DNA of 64,000 bases. Source: Pseudaestuariivita atlantica. Its GTDB lineage: Bacteria > Pseudomonadota > Alphaproteobacteria > Rhodobacterales > Rhodobacteraceae. Of the stretch, positions 1-8,827 are shown piece by piece. Position numbers and translations under genes: made by a program. Below the pieces are notes generated by a model. That model saw nothing but the letters and a program-made list of their open reading frames with translations. It had not been told where the DNA came from and ran no database searches. The stretch's first letter is position 1, and every line of letters begins with the position of its first letter. The stretch spans positions 310,001-374,000 of the forward strand of contig NZ_AQQZ01000004.1 in assembly GCF_001205715.1 (NCBI RefSeq), given 5' to 3'.

Positions 1-2
1 CG

Positions 3-1964
3 TTTGGCACCTTTGACCGGGCCGAGGCTTCGGCGATGGGTGCGCTCGTCGATTACATCGACATCACCCAGAAAGGTCAGGTCCCGCTGTTGCGTCCGCC
101 GGTGCGGGAGGCGGGTGCGGCCTTCATGCAGATCGATGCCGCAACGCGCCGTAACCTTGAATTGACTCAAAGCCTGTCTGGTGGCCGCGCCGGATCGCTT
201 CTTGCCACGATTGACCGCACCGTGACCTCGGCGGGCGCAAGACTGCTGGAACGGCGATTGTCGAGCCCCTCGCGGGACATGGGCACGATCAGCGATCGGC
301 TCGATGCGGTGGACCTTCTGGTTACGGATGTAACCTTCTGCACTGACCTCCGCGATGCGCTGCGCAAGGTGCCCGATATCGACCGCGCCCTGTCGCGGTT
401 GTCGCTGGACCGTGGCGGCCCGCGCGACATGACGGCGATCCGCGCCGCATTGGAACAGGCGGAAGCCCTCGCATCCCTGTGCCAGGGCCGTGACCTGCCG
501 CCCGCCCTGAAGGATCACGTCGCCAACCTGACAGGCCACGAGACGCTGCACGCACTTCTGGATGCCGCGCTTGTTGCCGAGCCTCCCTTGTTGGCGCGTG
601 ACGGCGGGTTCATCGCACCGGGCCACGATGCCGATCTGGATGAAGCGCGCACCTTGCGGGACGAGGGCCGTAGCGTGATCGCGCGGATGGAGGGTGAATA
701 CAGGGACGAAACCGGAATTTCCTCTCTCAAGATCAAGCACAACAACGTGCTGGGTTACTTCATCGAAACCACCGCGACCCACGCGGAAAAGATGATGTCG
801 GCCCCGTTGTCGGAAACTTTCATCCACCGGCAGACCACGGCCAACCAGGTGCGGTTCACCACCGTCCCCCTCAGCGAGATGGAGACGCGGATCCTGAACG
901 CGGGGGCGCATGCGCTCGATATCGAGATGCGGCTCTATTCCAGCCTGAAAGCTGCAATTCTGGACGCTGCGCCGTCGCTTGGCCTGACCGCGCAGGCGCT
1001 TGCGGATATCGATCTGTCCGCCGCCCTTGCCGACCTGGCGCGCGATCTTGACTGGTGCCGTCCCACACTCGACTCCTCCCGCGCGTTCGAGGTCGAAGGC
1101 GGGCGGCACCCGGTGGTTGAGGCGGCCTTGTCGCAGACGGGCGACCCGTTCATCGCCAACGATTGCGCGCTAACAGAGACTGATAATGGCGCGGTCTGGC
1201 TTCTGACCGGGCCGAACATGGCGGGTAAGTCGACCTTCCTGCGCCAGAACGCATTGATCGCCCTTCTGGCGCAGATGGGAAGTTACGTCCCGGCCAAGTC
1301 GGCGCGGATCGGACTTGTGAGCCAGCTGTTTTCCCGCGTCGGCGCGTCGGACGACCTGGCGCGCGGGCGGTCGACCTTCATGGTCGAAATGGTGGAAACC
1401 GCCGCCATCCTGAACCAGGCGGACGAGGCCGCGCTCGTCATCCTTGACGAGATCGGGCGCGGGACGGCAACCTATGACGGGCTGTCGATCGCATGGGCCA
1501 CGCTGGAACACCTGCACGACGCCAACCGCTGCCGCGCCTTGTTCGCAACGCATTACCATGAACTCACCGCACTGGCTGACAAGCTGGGCGGCGTCGAAAA
1601 CGCGACCGTGGCGGTCAAGGAATGGGAGGGCGACGTGATCTTTCTGCACGAGGTGCGCAAGGGCGCAGCGGACCGATCCTATGGCGTGCAGGTGGCGAAG
1701 CTTGCCGGCCTTCCGCCCAGCGTCGTCGAGCGTGCGCGGATCGTGCTGGAGGCGCTGGAACAGGGTGAGCGGGAAGGCGGAGTCCGTCCCAAGGCGTTGA
1801 TCGACGACCTGCCGCTATTCTCGGTCGCGGCGACACCTGCGCCTTCGCCCACCAAGTCGAAAACCGATGACCTTCTGGCAGGGATTGACCCGGACACGCT
1901 CACCCCGCGCGAGGCGCTTCAGGCCCTTTACGACCTGAAAGACGCGCTAAAGGACACATCCTGA
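3..1964 (+). CDS. mutS: DNA mismatch repair protein MutS (5' end outside window)
   Basis: MutS recognises base mismatches and small loops and recruits MutL. About 653 C-terminal residues are visible. The frame is open at the left edge, so the mismatch-binding N-terminus (roughly 220 residues judging from the family's usual 850-880) lies outside. The ATPase domain is clear: the Walker A motif GPNMAGKS is encoded at 1209-1232, and a Walker B motif (VILDEIGRGT) follows about 75 residues later. The C-terminal tail is rich in Pro, Ala and Asp, as is usual for the dimerisation end. The gene converges on grpE with only 6 bases between stop codons. Identity is certain; only the true start is unseen. 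Confidence 0.98.
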   Translation, partial: FGTFDRAEASAMGALVDYIDITQKGQVPLLRPPVREAGAAFMQIDAATRRNLELTQSLSGGRAGSLLATIDRTVTSAGARLLERRLSSPSRDMGTISDRLDAVDLLVTDVTFCTDLRDALRKVPDIDRALSRLSLDRGGPRDMTAIRAALEQAEALASLCQGRDLPPALKDHVANLTGHETLHALLDAALVAEPPLLARDGGFIAPGHDADLDEARTLRDEGRSVIARMEGEYRDETGISSLKIKHNNVLGYFIETTATHAEKMMSAPLSETFIHRQTTANQVRFTTVPLSEMETRILNAGAHALDIEMRLYSSLKAAILDAAPSLGLTAQALADIDLSAALADLARDLDWCRPTLDSSRAFEVEGGRHPVVEAALSQTGDPFIANDCALTETDNGAVWLLTGPNMAGKSTFLRQNALIALLAQMGSYVPAKSARIGLVSQLFSRVGASDDLARGRSTFMVEMVETAAILNQADEAALVILDEIGRGTATYDGLSIAWATLEHLHDANRCRALFATHYHELTALADKLGGVENATVAVKEWEGDVIFLHEVRKGAADRSYGVQVAKLAGLPPSVVERARIVLEALEQGEREGGVRPKALIDDLPLFSVAATPAPSPTKSKTDDLLAGIDPDTLTPREALQALYDLKDALKDTS

Positions 1965-1970
1965 CGACTG

Positions 1971-2531
1971 TCAGCCCGTGAAGGACGACACGCCTACCTG
2001 CGCCGGGCGCAACAGCCGGTCGTGCAGCAGGAAGCCATCGGCGGAAACCTGGATGATTTCCCCGGCCTTGGTGCCCGGAACGGGTGCCTCGAACATCGCT
2101 TCGTGCAGTTGCGGGTCGAACTTGTCGCCCACTTGCGGCTGAACAGGCTCGATCCCGTGTTTCTTGAACACGTTGATCAGCTCTCGCATCGTCAGCTCGA
2201 CCCCTTCGATCAGCGCGGCCGATACTTCCTTTTGCTCGTCAGTCGCGGACGAGACGGCACGGATCATGTTGTCGTACACGGGCAGCAGATCGCGCGCGAG
2301 TTTCGAGCCGCCATATTGCTCTGCCTCGCGGCGTTCCTTCTGGGCGCGCTTGCGCACGTTTTCCGCGTCCGCCAGCGCCCGCATGAAGCGGTCCTTGAAA
2401 TCGTCGCGTTCGGCTTTCAGCGATTCCAGCTCGTCTTCCTCGACCGCCAGTTCGTCGATTCCATCGACGTATTCCTCGGCCTCGGCTGCCGCAACATCAT
2501 CCAGAAACTCGTCTTCTTTCGGGTTTCCCAT
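1971..2531 (-). CDS. grpE: Nucleotide exchange factor GrpE
   Basis: GrpE (186 aa) releases ADP from the DnaK chaperone in the cytosol. The N-terminal third is strongly acidic and leads into a long helical, coiled-coil-like segment (about residues 30-90, with many Glu, Lys and Arg). The C-terminal beta domain carries the family pattern GVELTMRELINVFKKHGIEP and ends near DRLLRPAQVGVS. It follows hrcA on the same strand with 9 bases between them, the common hrcA-grpE heat-shock pairing, so the two are probably co-transcribed. No CIRCE inverted repeat is visible in front of the pair. Confidence 0.97.
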   Translation of the reverse strand: MGNPKEDEFLDDVAAAEAEEYVDGIDELAVEEDELESLKAERDDFKDRFMRALADAENVRKRAQKERREAEQYGGSKLARDLLPVYDNMIRAVSSATDEQKEVSAALIEGVELTMRELINVFKKHGIEPVQPQVGDKFDPQLHEAMFEAPVPGTKAGEIIQVSADGFLLHDRLLRPAQVGVSSFTG

Positions 2532-2540
2532 GCTCCACCT

Positions 2541-3596
2541 CTAATTCCGGTCCGACACCATCCGCCCAACCAGCTGAGCCGTGTAATCAACGATTGGAAC
2601 GATGCGTCCGTAATTCAGTCGCGTCGGTCCGATCACGCCCACGGCCCCGATAATCCTTCGATCCGCGTTCATATAGGGAGACACCACCAAAGAGGAACCC
2701 GAAAGTGAGAAAAGTTTGTTCTCTGACCCGATGAAGATGCGCACCCCATCGCCCTCGTCCGTCAGTTCGAGAAACTTGGCGATGTCCCGCTTGCGTTCAA
2801 GGTCGTCAAACAGCGTGCGGATGCGTTCGATGTCGCCTGCTTCGCCCAAAAGATTGGCACGCCCCCGCACGATCAGGCGGTCGGTATTGTCGGCGTCGGT
2901 CTGCCACGCGGCGAGGCCCGAATCGATCAGGTCCTGCGCCAGCTTGTCGATCTCCTGCCGCCGCGCCGCGATTTCGCGGTTCATCACCGTCCGCAGGTCT
3001 GACAACGTGCGGCCCTGCATCAGCGCGTTGAGGAAATTCGCCGCCTCCCGCATCGAAGACGGGGTTTGCCCGACCGGCGGCGTGAACAACCGGTTTTCGA
3101 CCGATCCATCCGCGAATACCAGCACCACAAGCGCCCGGTCGGGGCTGAGGCTGACAAATTCGATATGCTTGATCGGTGCTTCCCGTTTCGGCGTCAGGAC
3201 CAGCGACGCACCATGCGTCAATCCGCTCAACGCCTGCCCGACCTGGTCCAGAACGTCGCTGACGTCCTGGCTGTTGGACGACATCGACGATTCGATGGCG
3301 TGACGTTCGTCGTCGGGCAGGTCCCCGGTTTCGAGAAGCCCGTCGACGAACAGCCGCAGCCCCAGTTCCGTCGGCACCCGTCCTGCGCTGACATGCGGAC
3401 TGTCGAGAAGCCCAAGGTATTCAAGATCCTGCATCACGTTGCGGATCGTGGCGGCGCTGACCTTTTCATCCATGGCGCGCGTCAACGTGCGGGACCCGAC
3501 CGGACCGCCCGTTTCAAGGTAGGATTCCACGACCCGCCGAAAGACCTCACGCGATCGCGTGGTCATGTCCGAAAGAATACGGGATTGTTCGCTCAT
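2541..3596 (-). CDS. hrcA: Heat-inducible transcription repressor HrcA
   Basis: HrcA (351 aa) represses chaperone operons by binding the CIRCE element. The N-terminal winged helix includes GPVGSRTLTRAMDEKVSAAT (residues about 31-50), followed by the typical LEYLGLLDSPHVSAGRVPT segment. The C-terminal part has the GAF-like inducer region (FIGSEN near residue 290, and GAVGVIGPTRLNYGRIVPIV near the end). Length matches the family. It reads divergently from rph across a 108-base gap. Its probable targets (groESL, dnaK) are not in this window and no CIRCE copy was found nearby. Confidence 0.97.
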   Translation of the reverse strand: MSEQSRILSDMTTRSREVFRRVVESYLETGGPVGSRTLTRAMDEKVSAATIRNVMQDLEYLGLLDSPHVSAGRVPTELGLRLFVDGLLETGDLPDDERHAIESSMSSNSQDVSDVLDQVGQALSGLTHGASLVLTPKREAPIKHIEFVSLSPDRALVVLVFADGSVENRLFTPPVGQTPSSMREAANFLNALMQGRTLSDLRTVMNREIAARRQEIDKLAQDLIDSGLAAWQTDADNTDRLIVRGRANLLGEAGDIERIRTLFDDLERKRDIAKFLELTDEGDGVRIFIGSENKLFSLSGSSLVVSPYMNADRRIIGAVGVIGPTRLNYGRIVPIVDYTAQLVGRMVSDRN

Positions 3597-3704
3597 TCAC
3601 GCCTCCGCTGTGACGATGGCTTTCGCCTTAACAAAGGTCAATGAGCCTTGCCTTTCAATGGGCCGCGGCGGTATCCAGCGATCACCCCTCCAAGGAGTAG
3701 TTCC

Positions 3705-4418
3705 ATGCGCCCTTCCGGTCGCCAGCTTGGCGAAATGCGATCTGTTACAATTGAAACTGGTGTGACCAAACATGCGGAGGGATCCTCCATGATCCGCGTG
3801 GGCGACACGCATGTCCTGTGCACCGCAACGCTTGAAGACCGCGTGCCTCCCTTCATCAAGGGATCGGGTCAGGGCTGGGTCACTGCGGAATACGGGATGC
3901 TGCCCCGATCCACCAATACCCGCATGCGGCGGGAGGCGGCAGCGGGCAAACAGGGCGGCCGCACCGTGGAAATCCAGCGTCTGATCGGGCGGGCCCTGCG
4001 CGCGGGCGTTGATCGCAACGCGCTGGGCGAACGGCAGATCACCGTCGATTGCGATGTCATCCAGGCCGATGGCGGCACCCGCTGCGCATCGATCACGGGT
4101 GGCTGGGTCGCGCTGCGTCTTGCGGTGAACAAGCTGCTGCAATCCGGCGCCATCGTCACCGATCCGCTGACCGATCACGTTGCGGCGGTGTCCTGCGGGA
4201 TTTACGCGGGCCAGCCTGTGCTTGACCTCGACTACCCCGAGGACAGCGAGGCGGGCGTCGACGGCAACTTCATCATGACCGGCGCGGGCCAGTTGATCGA
4301 AGTGCAGATGTCGGCCGAGGGCGCGACCTTTTCCCGTGACCAGATGACCCAGCTTCTTGATCTGGCAGAGGCCGGCGTCAATCAACTGGTCGCCATCCAG
4401 AAGGATGCCACGGCATGA
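3705..4418 (+). CDS. rph: Ribonuclease PH
   Basis: RNase PH (237 aa) is a phosphate-dependent 3'-5' exoribonuclease that trims tRNA precursors. The start chosen is the ATG at 3705, which follows a Shine-Dalgarno-like CAAGGAG at 3691-3697 and gives the standard N-terminus [19 protein letters not shown]. An upstream in-frame ATG at 3648 would add 19 atypical residues. Family motifs present are [22 protein letters not shown] and [12 protein letters not shown]. The stop overlaps the rdgB start by four bases (ATGA), so the two are translationally coupled. Confidence 0.97.
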   Translation: MRPSGRQLGEMRSVTIETGVTKHAEGSSMIRVGDTHVLCTATLEDRVPPFIKGSGQGWVTAEYGMLPRSTNTRMRREAAAGKQGGRTVEIQRLIGRALRAGVDRNALGERQITVDCDVIQADGGTRCASITGGWVALRLAVNKLLQSGAIVTDPLTDHVAAVSCGIYAGQPVLDLDYPEDSEAGVDGNFIMTGAGQLIEVQMSAEGATFSRDQMTQLLDLAEAGVNQLVAIQKDATA

Positions 4419-5026
4419 CGCGCCGGTTTGACGGGGGCACGCTCCTCGTCGCCACCCACAACAAGGGCAAGCTGGAAGAGATGGCGCATCTGTTCCAGCC
4501 GCACGGCGTCACAGTGAAGGGCGCAAAGGAATTCGACCTGCCCGAACCGGTCGAAGACGGCACCACCTTCGTTGAAAATGCCCGGATCAAGGCGCACGCG
4601 GCGGCAAAAGCAACCGGACTGCCCGCTTTGTCGGACGATTCCGGGATCGAAATTGATGCGCTTGGCAACGCGCCCGGCGTTTACACCGCCGACTGGGCCG
4701 AAACGCCAGAGGGACGCGATTTCGTCATGGCGATGAAAAAGACCCACGACAAACTCGAAGCGATCAATGCGCCCCACCCACGAACCGCTCGGTTTTGCTG
4801 CACGCTGGTCCTCGCGTGGCCCGATGGACATGACGAGGTGTTTCCCGGTGTGATGCCCGGTCGCGTCGTCTGGCCCATGCGCGGCGATCAGGGTCACGGA
4901 TACGATCCGATCTTCCAACCTGACGGGTACGACATCACGTTCGGCGAAATGGACCGCTGGGAAAAGAACAAGATCAGCCACCGCGCCGACGCCTTCGCCA
5001 AGCTGATTGCCGGGTGCTTTGGCTGA
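4415..5026 (+). CDS. rdgB: Non-canonical purine NTP pyrophosphatase RdgB/HAM1
   Basis: RdgB (203 aa) hydrolyses ITP, dITP and XTP to monophosphates and so keeps deaminated purines out of DNA and RNA. The substrate-binding N-terminus [14 protein letters not shown], the metal/substrate loop [14 protein letters not shown] with GVYTADWA, and the C-terminal [17 protein letters not shown] segment are all in place. It is coupled to rph through an ATGA overlap and its 3' end overlaps the likely hemW start. This order (rph-rdgB-hemW) is common in alphaproteobacteria. Confidence 0.97.
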   Translation: MTRRFDGGTLLVATHNKGKLEEMAHLFQPHGVTVKGAKEFDLPEPVEDGTTFVENARIKAHAAAKATGLPALSDDSGIEIDALGNAPGVYTADWAETPEGRDFVMAMKKTHDKLEAINAPHPRTARFCCTLVLAWPDGHDEVFPGVMPGRVVWPMRGDQGHGYDPIFQPDGYDITFGEMDRWEKNKISHRADAFAKLIAGCFG

Positions 5027-6176
5027 GGATTGGCAAAACGGCGGCTTTGGGCTGTACGTCCACTGGCCCTATTGCGAAGCCAAGTGTCCCTATTGCGATT
5101 TCAACAGCCATGTCGCCCGCTGGATCGATCACGACCGATGGACAAGCGCGTACAAGGCCGAAATCGCCCGTGTTAGAGACGAAATTGGCCCTCGCCTCCT
5201 GAATTCGATCTATATCGGCGGTGGTACCCCCAGCCTCATGCAGCCCGAAACGGTCGCCACGGTGATCGAGGCGGCAACAACCGCCTGGACCCCGGCCAAC
5301 GATATCGAGATCACGCTCGAAGCCAATCCTGGCTCGGTCGAGCGTGCGAGGTTCGCGGCCTTTGCCGAAGCCGGCGTAAACCGCGTGTCAATGGGAATAC
5401 AGGCGCTGAACGATCCCGATCTGCACAAGCTTGGCCGCATTCACGGACGGGACGACGCCCTTCGCGCCTTTGATATCGCCCGCGACGTGTTCGACCGGGT
5501 GAGTTTTGACCTGATCTATGCCCGCCAGGACCAGTCGAAGGCCGCTTGGGAAGATGAACTGTCCGAGGCACTGTCCATGGCGGTCGATCACCTGTCTCTT
5601 TACCAGCTGACCATCGAATCCGGCACCGCGTTCGGCGATCGCCATGCGCGCGGCGGGCTGAAGGGATTGCCTGACGAAGATCTGAGCGCCGACATGTTCG
5701 AAGCGACACAAGCCACCTGCGCTGCCCATGGTTTTCCGGCCTATGAAGTCTCTAACCATGCGAAACCGGGCGCGGAATCGCGGCACAACGGTATCTACTG
5801 GAGATACGGTGATTATGCCGGGATCGGCCCCGGTGCACATGGCCGGATCACGCGCGACGGTACGCGGTATGCGACCGTAGAGCCCAAATCTCCGGCCAAG
5901 TGGCTCGATGCCGCGTCATCCGGCAGGTCCATGCGTTCGACCGACGCCTTGACGATGCAAGAGCAGGCCGACGAAATGATGCTGATGGGTATGCGGCTCT
6001 ATTCCGGGGTTTCTGTATCTCGGTTTGCTTCTCTCTCGCCGGATCCGCTTGAACTGACGAAGGTGAGGGGGCTCGTCGATGATGGTCTCTTGATACTGGA
6101 CAAGGACCGGATCGCCGCGACGCCCGCAGGGATGCAGGTTCTCAATCACATCTTGCGACGGCTGTTGGCGCGATGA
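5007..6176 (+). CDS. hemW: Radical SAM heme chaperone HemW (coproporphyrinogen III oxidase-like)
   Basis: This is a radical SAM protein of 389 aa or slightly less. The 4Fe-4S motif is CEAKCPYC (Cx3Cx2C), close to the N-terminus as in HemW rather than in genuine HemN. HemW delivers heme to respiratory enzymes. Other family segments are YIGGGTPSLM and DHLSLYQLTIESGTAF. There is no ATG start: the frame opens with TTG at 5007 or TTG at 5019, both overlapping the rdgB stop (5024-5026), so initiation is probably coupled to rdgB. The stop at 6174-6176 overlaps the next ATG (6173). Confidence 0.93.
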   Translation: MPGALAEDWQNGGFGLYVHWPYCEAKCPYCDFNSHVARWIDHDRWTSAYKAEIARVRDEIGPRLLNSIYIGGGTPSLMQPETVATVIEAATTAWTPANDIEITLEANPGSVERARFAAFAEAGVNRVSMGIQALNDPDLHKLGRIHGRDDALRAFDIARDVFDRVSFDLIYARQDQSKAAWEDELSEALSMAVDHLSLYQLTIESGTAFGDRHARGGLKGLPDEDLSADMFEATQATCAAHGFPAYEVSNHAKPGAESRHNGIYWRYGDYAGIGPGAHGRITRDGTRYATVEPKSPAKWLDAASSGRSMRSTDALTMQEQADEMMLMGMRLYSGVSVSRFASLSPDPLELTKVRGLVDDGLLILDKDRIAATPAGMQVLNHILRRLLAR

Positions 6177-6529
6177 TGAAGTCGGTCTGGTACGCATCCG
6201 GACTGACAGCTTTGGCGCTTGGCTTACTCGGCGTGGTGCTTCCCCTGCTACCGACGGTACCTTTCATTCTTCTCGCCGCGTTTTGTTTCGCCAAATGCTC
6301 GCCTCGCATGCAGGCCTGGCTGGAAAACCACGCCACCTTCGGCCCGATGATCCACGATTGGCGCGAAAAAGGTGCCATTTCGCGCCCGGCGAAACGGTTG
6401 GCGACGGTGTCAATTGCAATCGTCTTCGCAATTTCGCTGGCTTTGGGTGTGGCGACTTGGGTCCTCGCCATTCAGGCGATCGCCCTGCTTTGCGTGCTGG
6501 TGTTTATCTGGACCCGCCCTAGTGCGTGA
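6173..6529 (+). CDS. DUF454/YbaN family small inner-membrane protein
   Basis: A 118-residue membrane protein with hydrophobic segments at about residues 7-40 and 80-115. It shows the DUF454 pattern: a Pro-rich first hairpin (GLLGVVLPLLPTVPFILLA) followed by CFAKCSPRMQAWL and HATFGPMIHDWREKGAI. No biochemical function is established for the family. It overlaps the hemW stop (ATGATGA), so it is co-translated with it, and it converges on parB with an 11-base overlap. Confidence 0.9.
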   Translation: MMKSVWYASGLTALALGLLGVVLPLLPTVPFILLAAFCFAKCSPRMQAWLENHATFGPMIHDWREKGAISRPAKRLATVSIAIVFAISLALGVATWVLAIQAIALLCVLVFIWTRPSA

Positions 6530-7409
6530 TCGAAAGGATCCTGCACAGGGTGTCCAGCTCATCCAGTGACCGGTACGAAATCGTCAGTTGCCCGCTTTCC
6601 GTGCCGGGTTTGTGCCTGATGTCGACCGGCATTCCGACGCTTGCAGACAGATCGCCTTCGAGCGCCTTGGTATCTGCATCCTTCTCACCAGAGCTTTCCG
6701 CACTGCGTGTCGCTTTCGGCGCTTTGGGCTCATATCCGCCTTTCGCCAACTTCTCGGTCTCGCGCACCGACAGGCCTTTGGCGACGACCTGCCGCGCCAG
6801 TCCCAGCGGATCATCCGTCGTGATAAGCGCGCGGGCATGGCCGGCGCTCAACCGGCCGTCCTGCACCATTTCCTGAACCTCGGTCGGAAGCTGCAAAAGA
6901 CGCATGGCATTGGCAATGTGGCTGCGGCTTTTTCCCAGCGATTCCGCCAACTGGTCCTGCGTGTGCCCAAAGCGATCCAGAAGCTGGCGATAGCCTGCCG
7001 CTTCCTCGATCGGGTTGAGGTCAGACCGTTGAATATTCTCGATAATCGCGATCTCGAGCACTTCGAGATCGTCAAATTCCCGAACAACGACCGGCACCGC
7101 ATGAAGCTTGGCGATCTGGGCCGCCCGCCACCGCCGCTCACCCGCGACAATCTGGTAATCCCCTTCGGTCTGGGGATGTGGCCGAACGATCAGCGGCTGA
7201 ACGATGCCGCGCGCTTCGATAGACGAGGCAAGCTCTTCCAGGGCCTCCTTGTCGAACTGACGACGCGGCTGGTCCGGGTTTGGATGCACCTTTTCAATCG
7301 GCAGGAACGAATCCGGCGCGCGCGGCTTGGTGTCGGCGCGAGGTGTCATATCGACGTCGGACATCAGCGCTGAAAGTCCGCGCCCCAAGCCTCGTTTCTT
7401 CTCTGCCAT
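6519..7409 (-). CDS. parB: Chromosome partitioning protein ParB
   Basis: ParB (296 aa) is a CTP-dependent DNA clamp that loads at parS and spreads to segregate the origin region. The start at 7409 gives the usual MAEKKRGLGRGLSALM opening. The ParB/Srx domain carries GERRWRAAQIAKL (nucleotide-binding box) and ENIQRSDLNPIEEA. A helix-turn-helix (QDQLAESLGKSRSHIANAMR) follows, and a C-terminal dimerisation domain ends in the DELDTLCRIL region. parA lies 16 bases upstream on the same strand, and three perfect parS sites lie 1.3-3.3 kb away in rsmG and mnmG. Confidence 0.97.
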   Translation of the reverse strand: MAEKKRGLGRGLSALMSDVDMTPRADTKPRAPDSFLPIEKVHPNPDQPRRQFDKEALEELASSIEARGIVQPLIVRPHPQTEGDYQIVAGERRWRAAQIAKLHAVPVVVREFDDLEVLEIAIIENIQRSDLNPIEEAAGYRQLLDRFGHTQDQLAESLGKSRSHIANAMRLLQLPTEVQEMVQDGRLSAGHARALITTDDPLGLARQVVAKGLSVRETEKLAKGGYEPKAPKATRSAESSGEKDADTKALEGDLSASVGMPVDIRHKPGTESGQLTISYRSLDELDTLCRILSITH

Positions 7410-7425
7410 GTCTGCTCCCCCCGTT

Positions 7426-8238
7426 TCAGGCCGCGACGCGCCGGTTGTTTCGCTCAAGAATTTCACGCGCAAGCGCCCTGTATGCCTGCGCGCCTTTCGA
7501 CAACGTGTCGTAATCCAGCACCGGCATCGCGAATGACGGTGCCTCACTGACCCGAACATTGCGTGGAATCACGGTTTTGAACACCAGGTCACCCAGTGTA
7601 TCGCGCGCGTCCTGCTCTACCTGCTGCGAAAGCTTGTTTCGCATATCGTGCATCGTCATCACGACGCCTTCGATCCTCAAGCCCGGATTGGCCGTGTCCC
7701 GGATCTCTCGCACCGTCAGCATCAGTTGCGACAACCCTTCCAGCGCGAAAAATTCACTCTGCAACGGGACGAGCACCGAATGAGCGGCCACCATCGCGTT
7801 GACGGTCAACAGGTTCAGCGATGGCGGACAGTCGATCAGGATGAAGTCGAGGTCATACTCCGCCATGGCCGGTTGCCGCAGGGCATCGTGCAGCATGTGG
7901 CTGCGTTTTTCGGTCGCGATCAGCTCGACATCTGCGGAACTGAGATCGACCGTCGCCGGAACAATGGCGAGATCTTCGAGCGATGTCCCCTGGATCACGT
8001 CGTCCAAGGGCACATCACCCAGTAAAAGGTCATAGGTCGTGCGATCGCGCTGCTCATGCGAAATGCCAAGGCCCGTCGACGCGTTGCCTTGCGGATCAAG
8101 GTCCACGATCAGCACGCGTTTCCCTTCTTCCACCAAAGCGGCAGCAAGGTTGATCGTACTTGTCGTCTTGCCCACGCCGCCCTTCTGGTTCGCAACAGCG
8201 ATGATCTTGGGCGGGTGCGAGGTGTAGGGATCAGACAC
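7426..8238 (-). CDS. parA: Chromosome partitioning ATPase ParA
   Basis: ParA (270 aa) is a Walker-type ATPase that forms the nucleoid gradient that pulls ParB-parS. The deviant Walker A motif KGGVGKTTSTINLA is near residue 19, with VDLDPQGNASTGLG and FILIDCPPSLNLLTVNAM (Walker B) after it. Length and order match chromosomal ParA (Soj) proteins. The start overlaps the rsmG stop by 8 bases, so rsmG-parA-parB look like one transcript. Confidence 0.97.
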   Translation of the reverse strand: MSDPYTSHPPKIIAVANQKGGVGKTTSTINLAAALVEEGKRVLIVDLDPQGNASTGLGISHEQRDRTTYDLLLGDVPLDDVIQGTSLEDLAIVPATVDLSSADVELIATEKRSHMLHDALRQPAMAEYDLDFILIDCPPSLNLLTVNAMVAAHSVLVPLQSEFFALEGLSQLMLTVREIRDTANPGLRIEGVVMTMHDMRNKLSQQVEQDARDTLGDLVFKTVIPRNVRVSEAPSFAMPVLDYDTLSKGAQAYRALAREILERNNRRVAA

Positions 8239-8827
8239 GTGAGACCTTTCGGATGCGCAAAATCACGGCTTCAGGGGATGTGGTGCTTTGTACCACGTCA
8301 TGTTCGAATGACCATTCTTGACACGCCATTTCGACCTCCGATTCCCATGTTTTGCCCTTGGGAAAGACGCACGTTGTGTCTGGGCCCAACAGGTGCTCCG
8401 CAATCGAGAGAAGTTTGGGCAGCGGCGCCAGCGCCCGTGCCGACAGAACGTCCGGAGGATCAATCCTGACCTGTTCTACACGCTGGGAGAGCACATCAGC
8501 GGGCAAATCAAGCTCTCGTATCACCGCGCGGAGGAACGTTGCCTTGCGTTTGTCGCTTTCAACAAGCGTGACTCGCGCGCTCGGAAATTCGTGCTTGCCC
8601 GCAATGGCAACCACGATTCCAGGAAAACCGCCGCCTGATCCAAGATCGACCCAAGTGCGCCAAGGGCCTTGTTTCACGTGAAACACTTGCAGCGAGTCGG
8701 CGATGTGGCGTGTTTCGAGGTTGGGCAGCGTGGACGGGGCGACCAGATTGATCCTTGGGGACCATTTCCTCACCAACTCCGCATATTTTCCCAGCGCCTC
8801 GCGTGTTTCACGTGAAACATCGGTCAT
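8231..8827 (-). CDS. rsmG: 16S rRNA (guanine-N7) methyltransferase RsmG (GidB)
   Basis: RsmG (198 aa) methylates G527 of 16S rRNA using SAM. The SAM motif [19 protein letters not shown] lies near residues 60-78, after the family segment [14 protein letters not shown]. Unusually, two perfect parS palindromes are inside the gene: one at codons 3-8, read as DVSRET, and one around codon 50, read as VFHVKQ. The start overlaps the mnmG stop by four bases. Confidence 0.97.
   Translation of the reverse strand: MTDVSRETREALGKYAELVRKWSPRINLVAPSTLPNLETRHIADSLQVFHVKQGPWRTWVDLGSGGGFPGIVVAIAGKHEFPSARVTLVESDKRKATFLRAVIRELDLPADVLSQRVEQVRIDPPDVLSARALAPLPKLLSIAEHLLGPDTTCVFPKGKTWESEVEMACQEWSFEHDVVQSTTSPEAVILRIRKVSRV
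8670..8685. other. parS site inside rsmG
   Basis: A perfect 16-bp palindrome, TGTTTCACGTGAAACA, the consensus ParB-binding centromere. It lies inside rsmG and is translated as part of VFHVKQ. It is the first of three identical copies in 2.0 kb. Confidence 0.95.
8804..8819. other. parS site at the rsmG 5' end
   Basis: A second perfect copy of TGTTTCACGTGAAACA, starting at about codon 3 of rsmG (read as VSRET) and 4 bases before the mnmG stop codon. The centre is 134 bp from the first site. Confidence 0.95.

Noticed and set aside
3597-3704. CIRCE element near hrcA-grpE
   Set aside because: No TTAGCACTC-N9-GAGTGCTAA type inverted repeat was found here.
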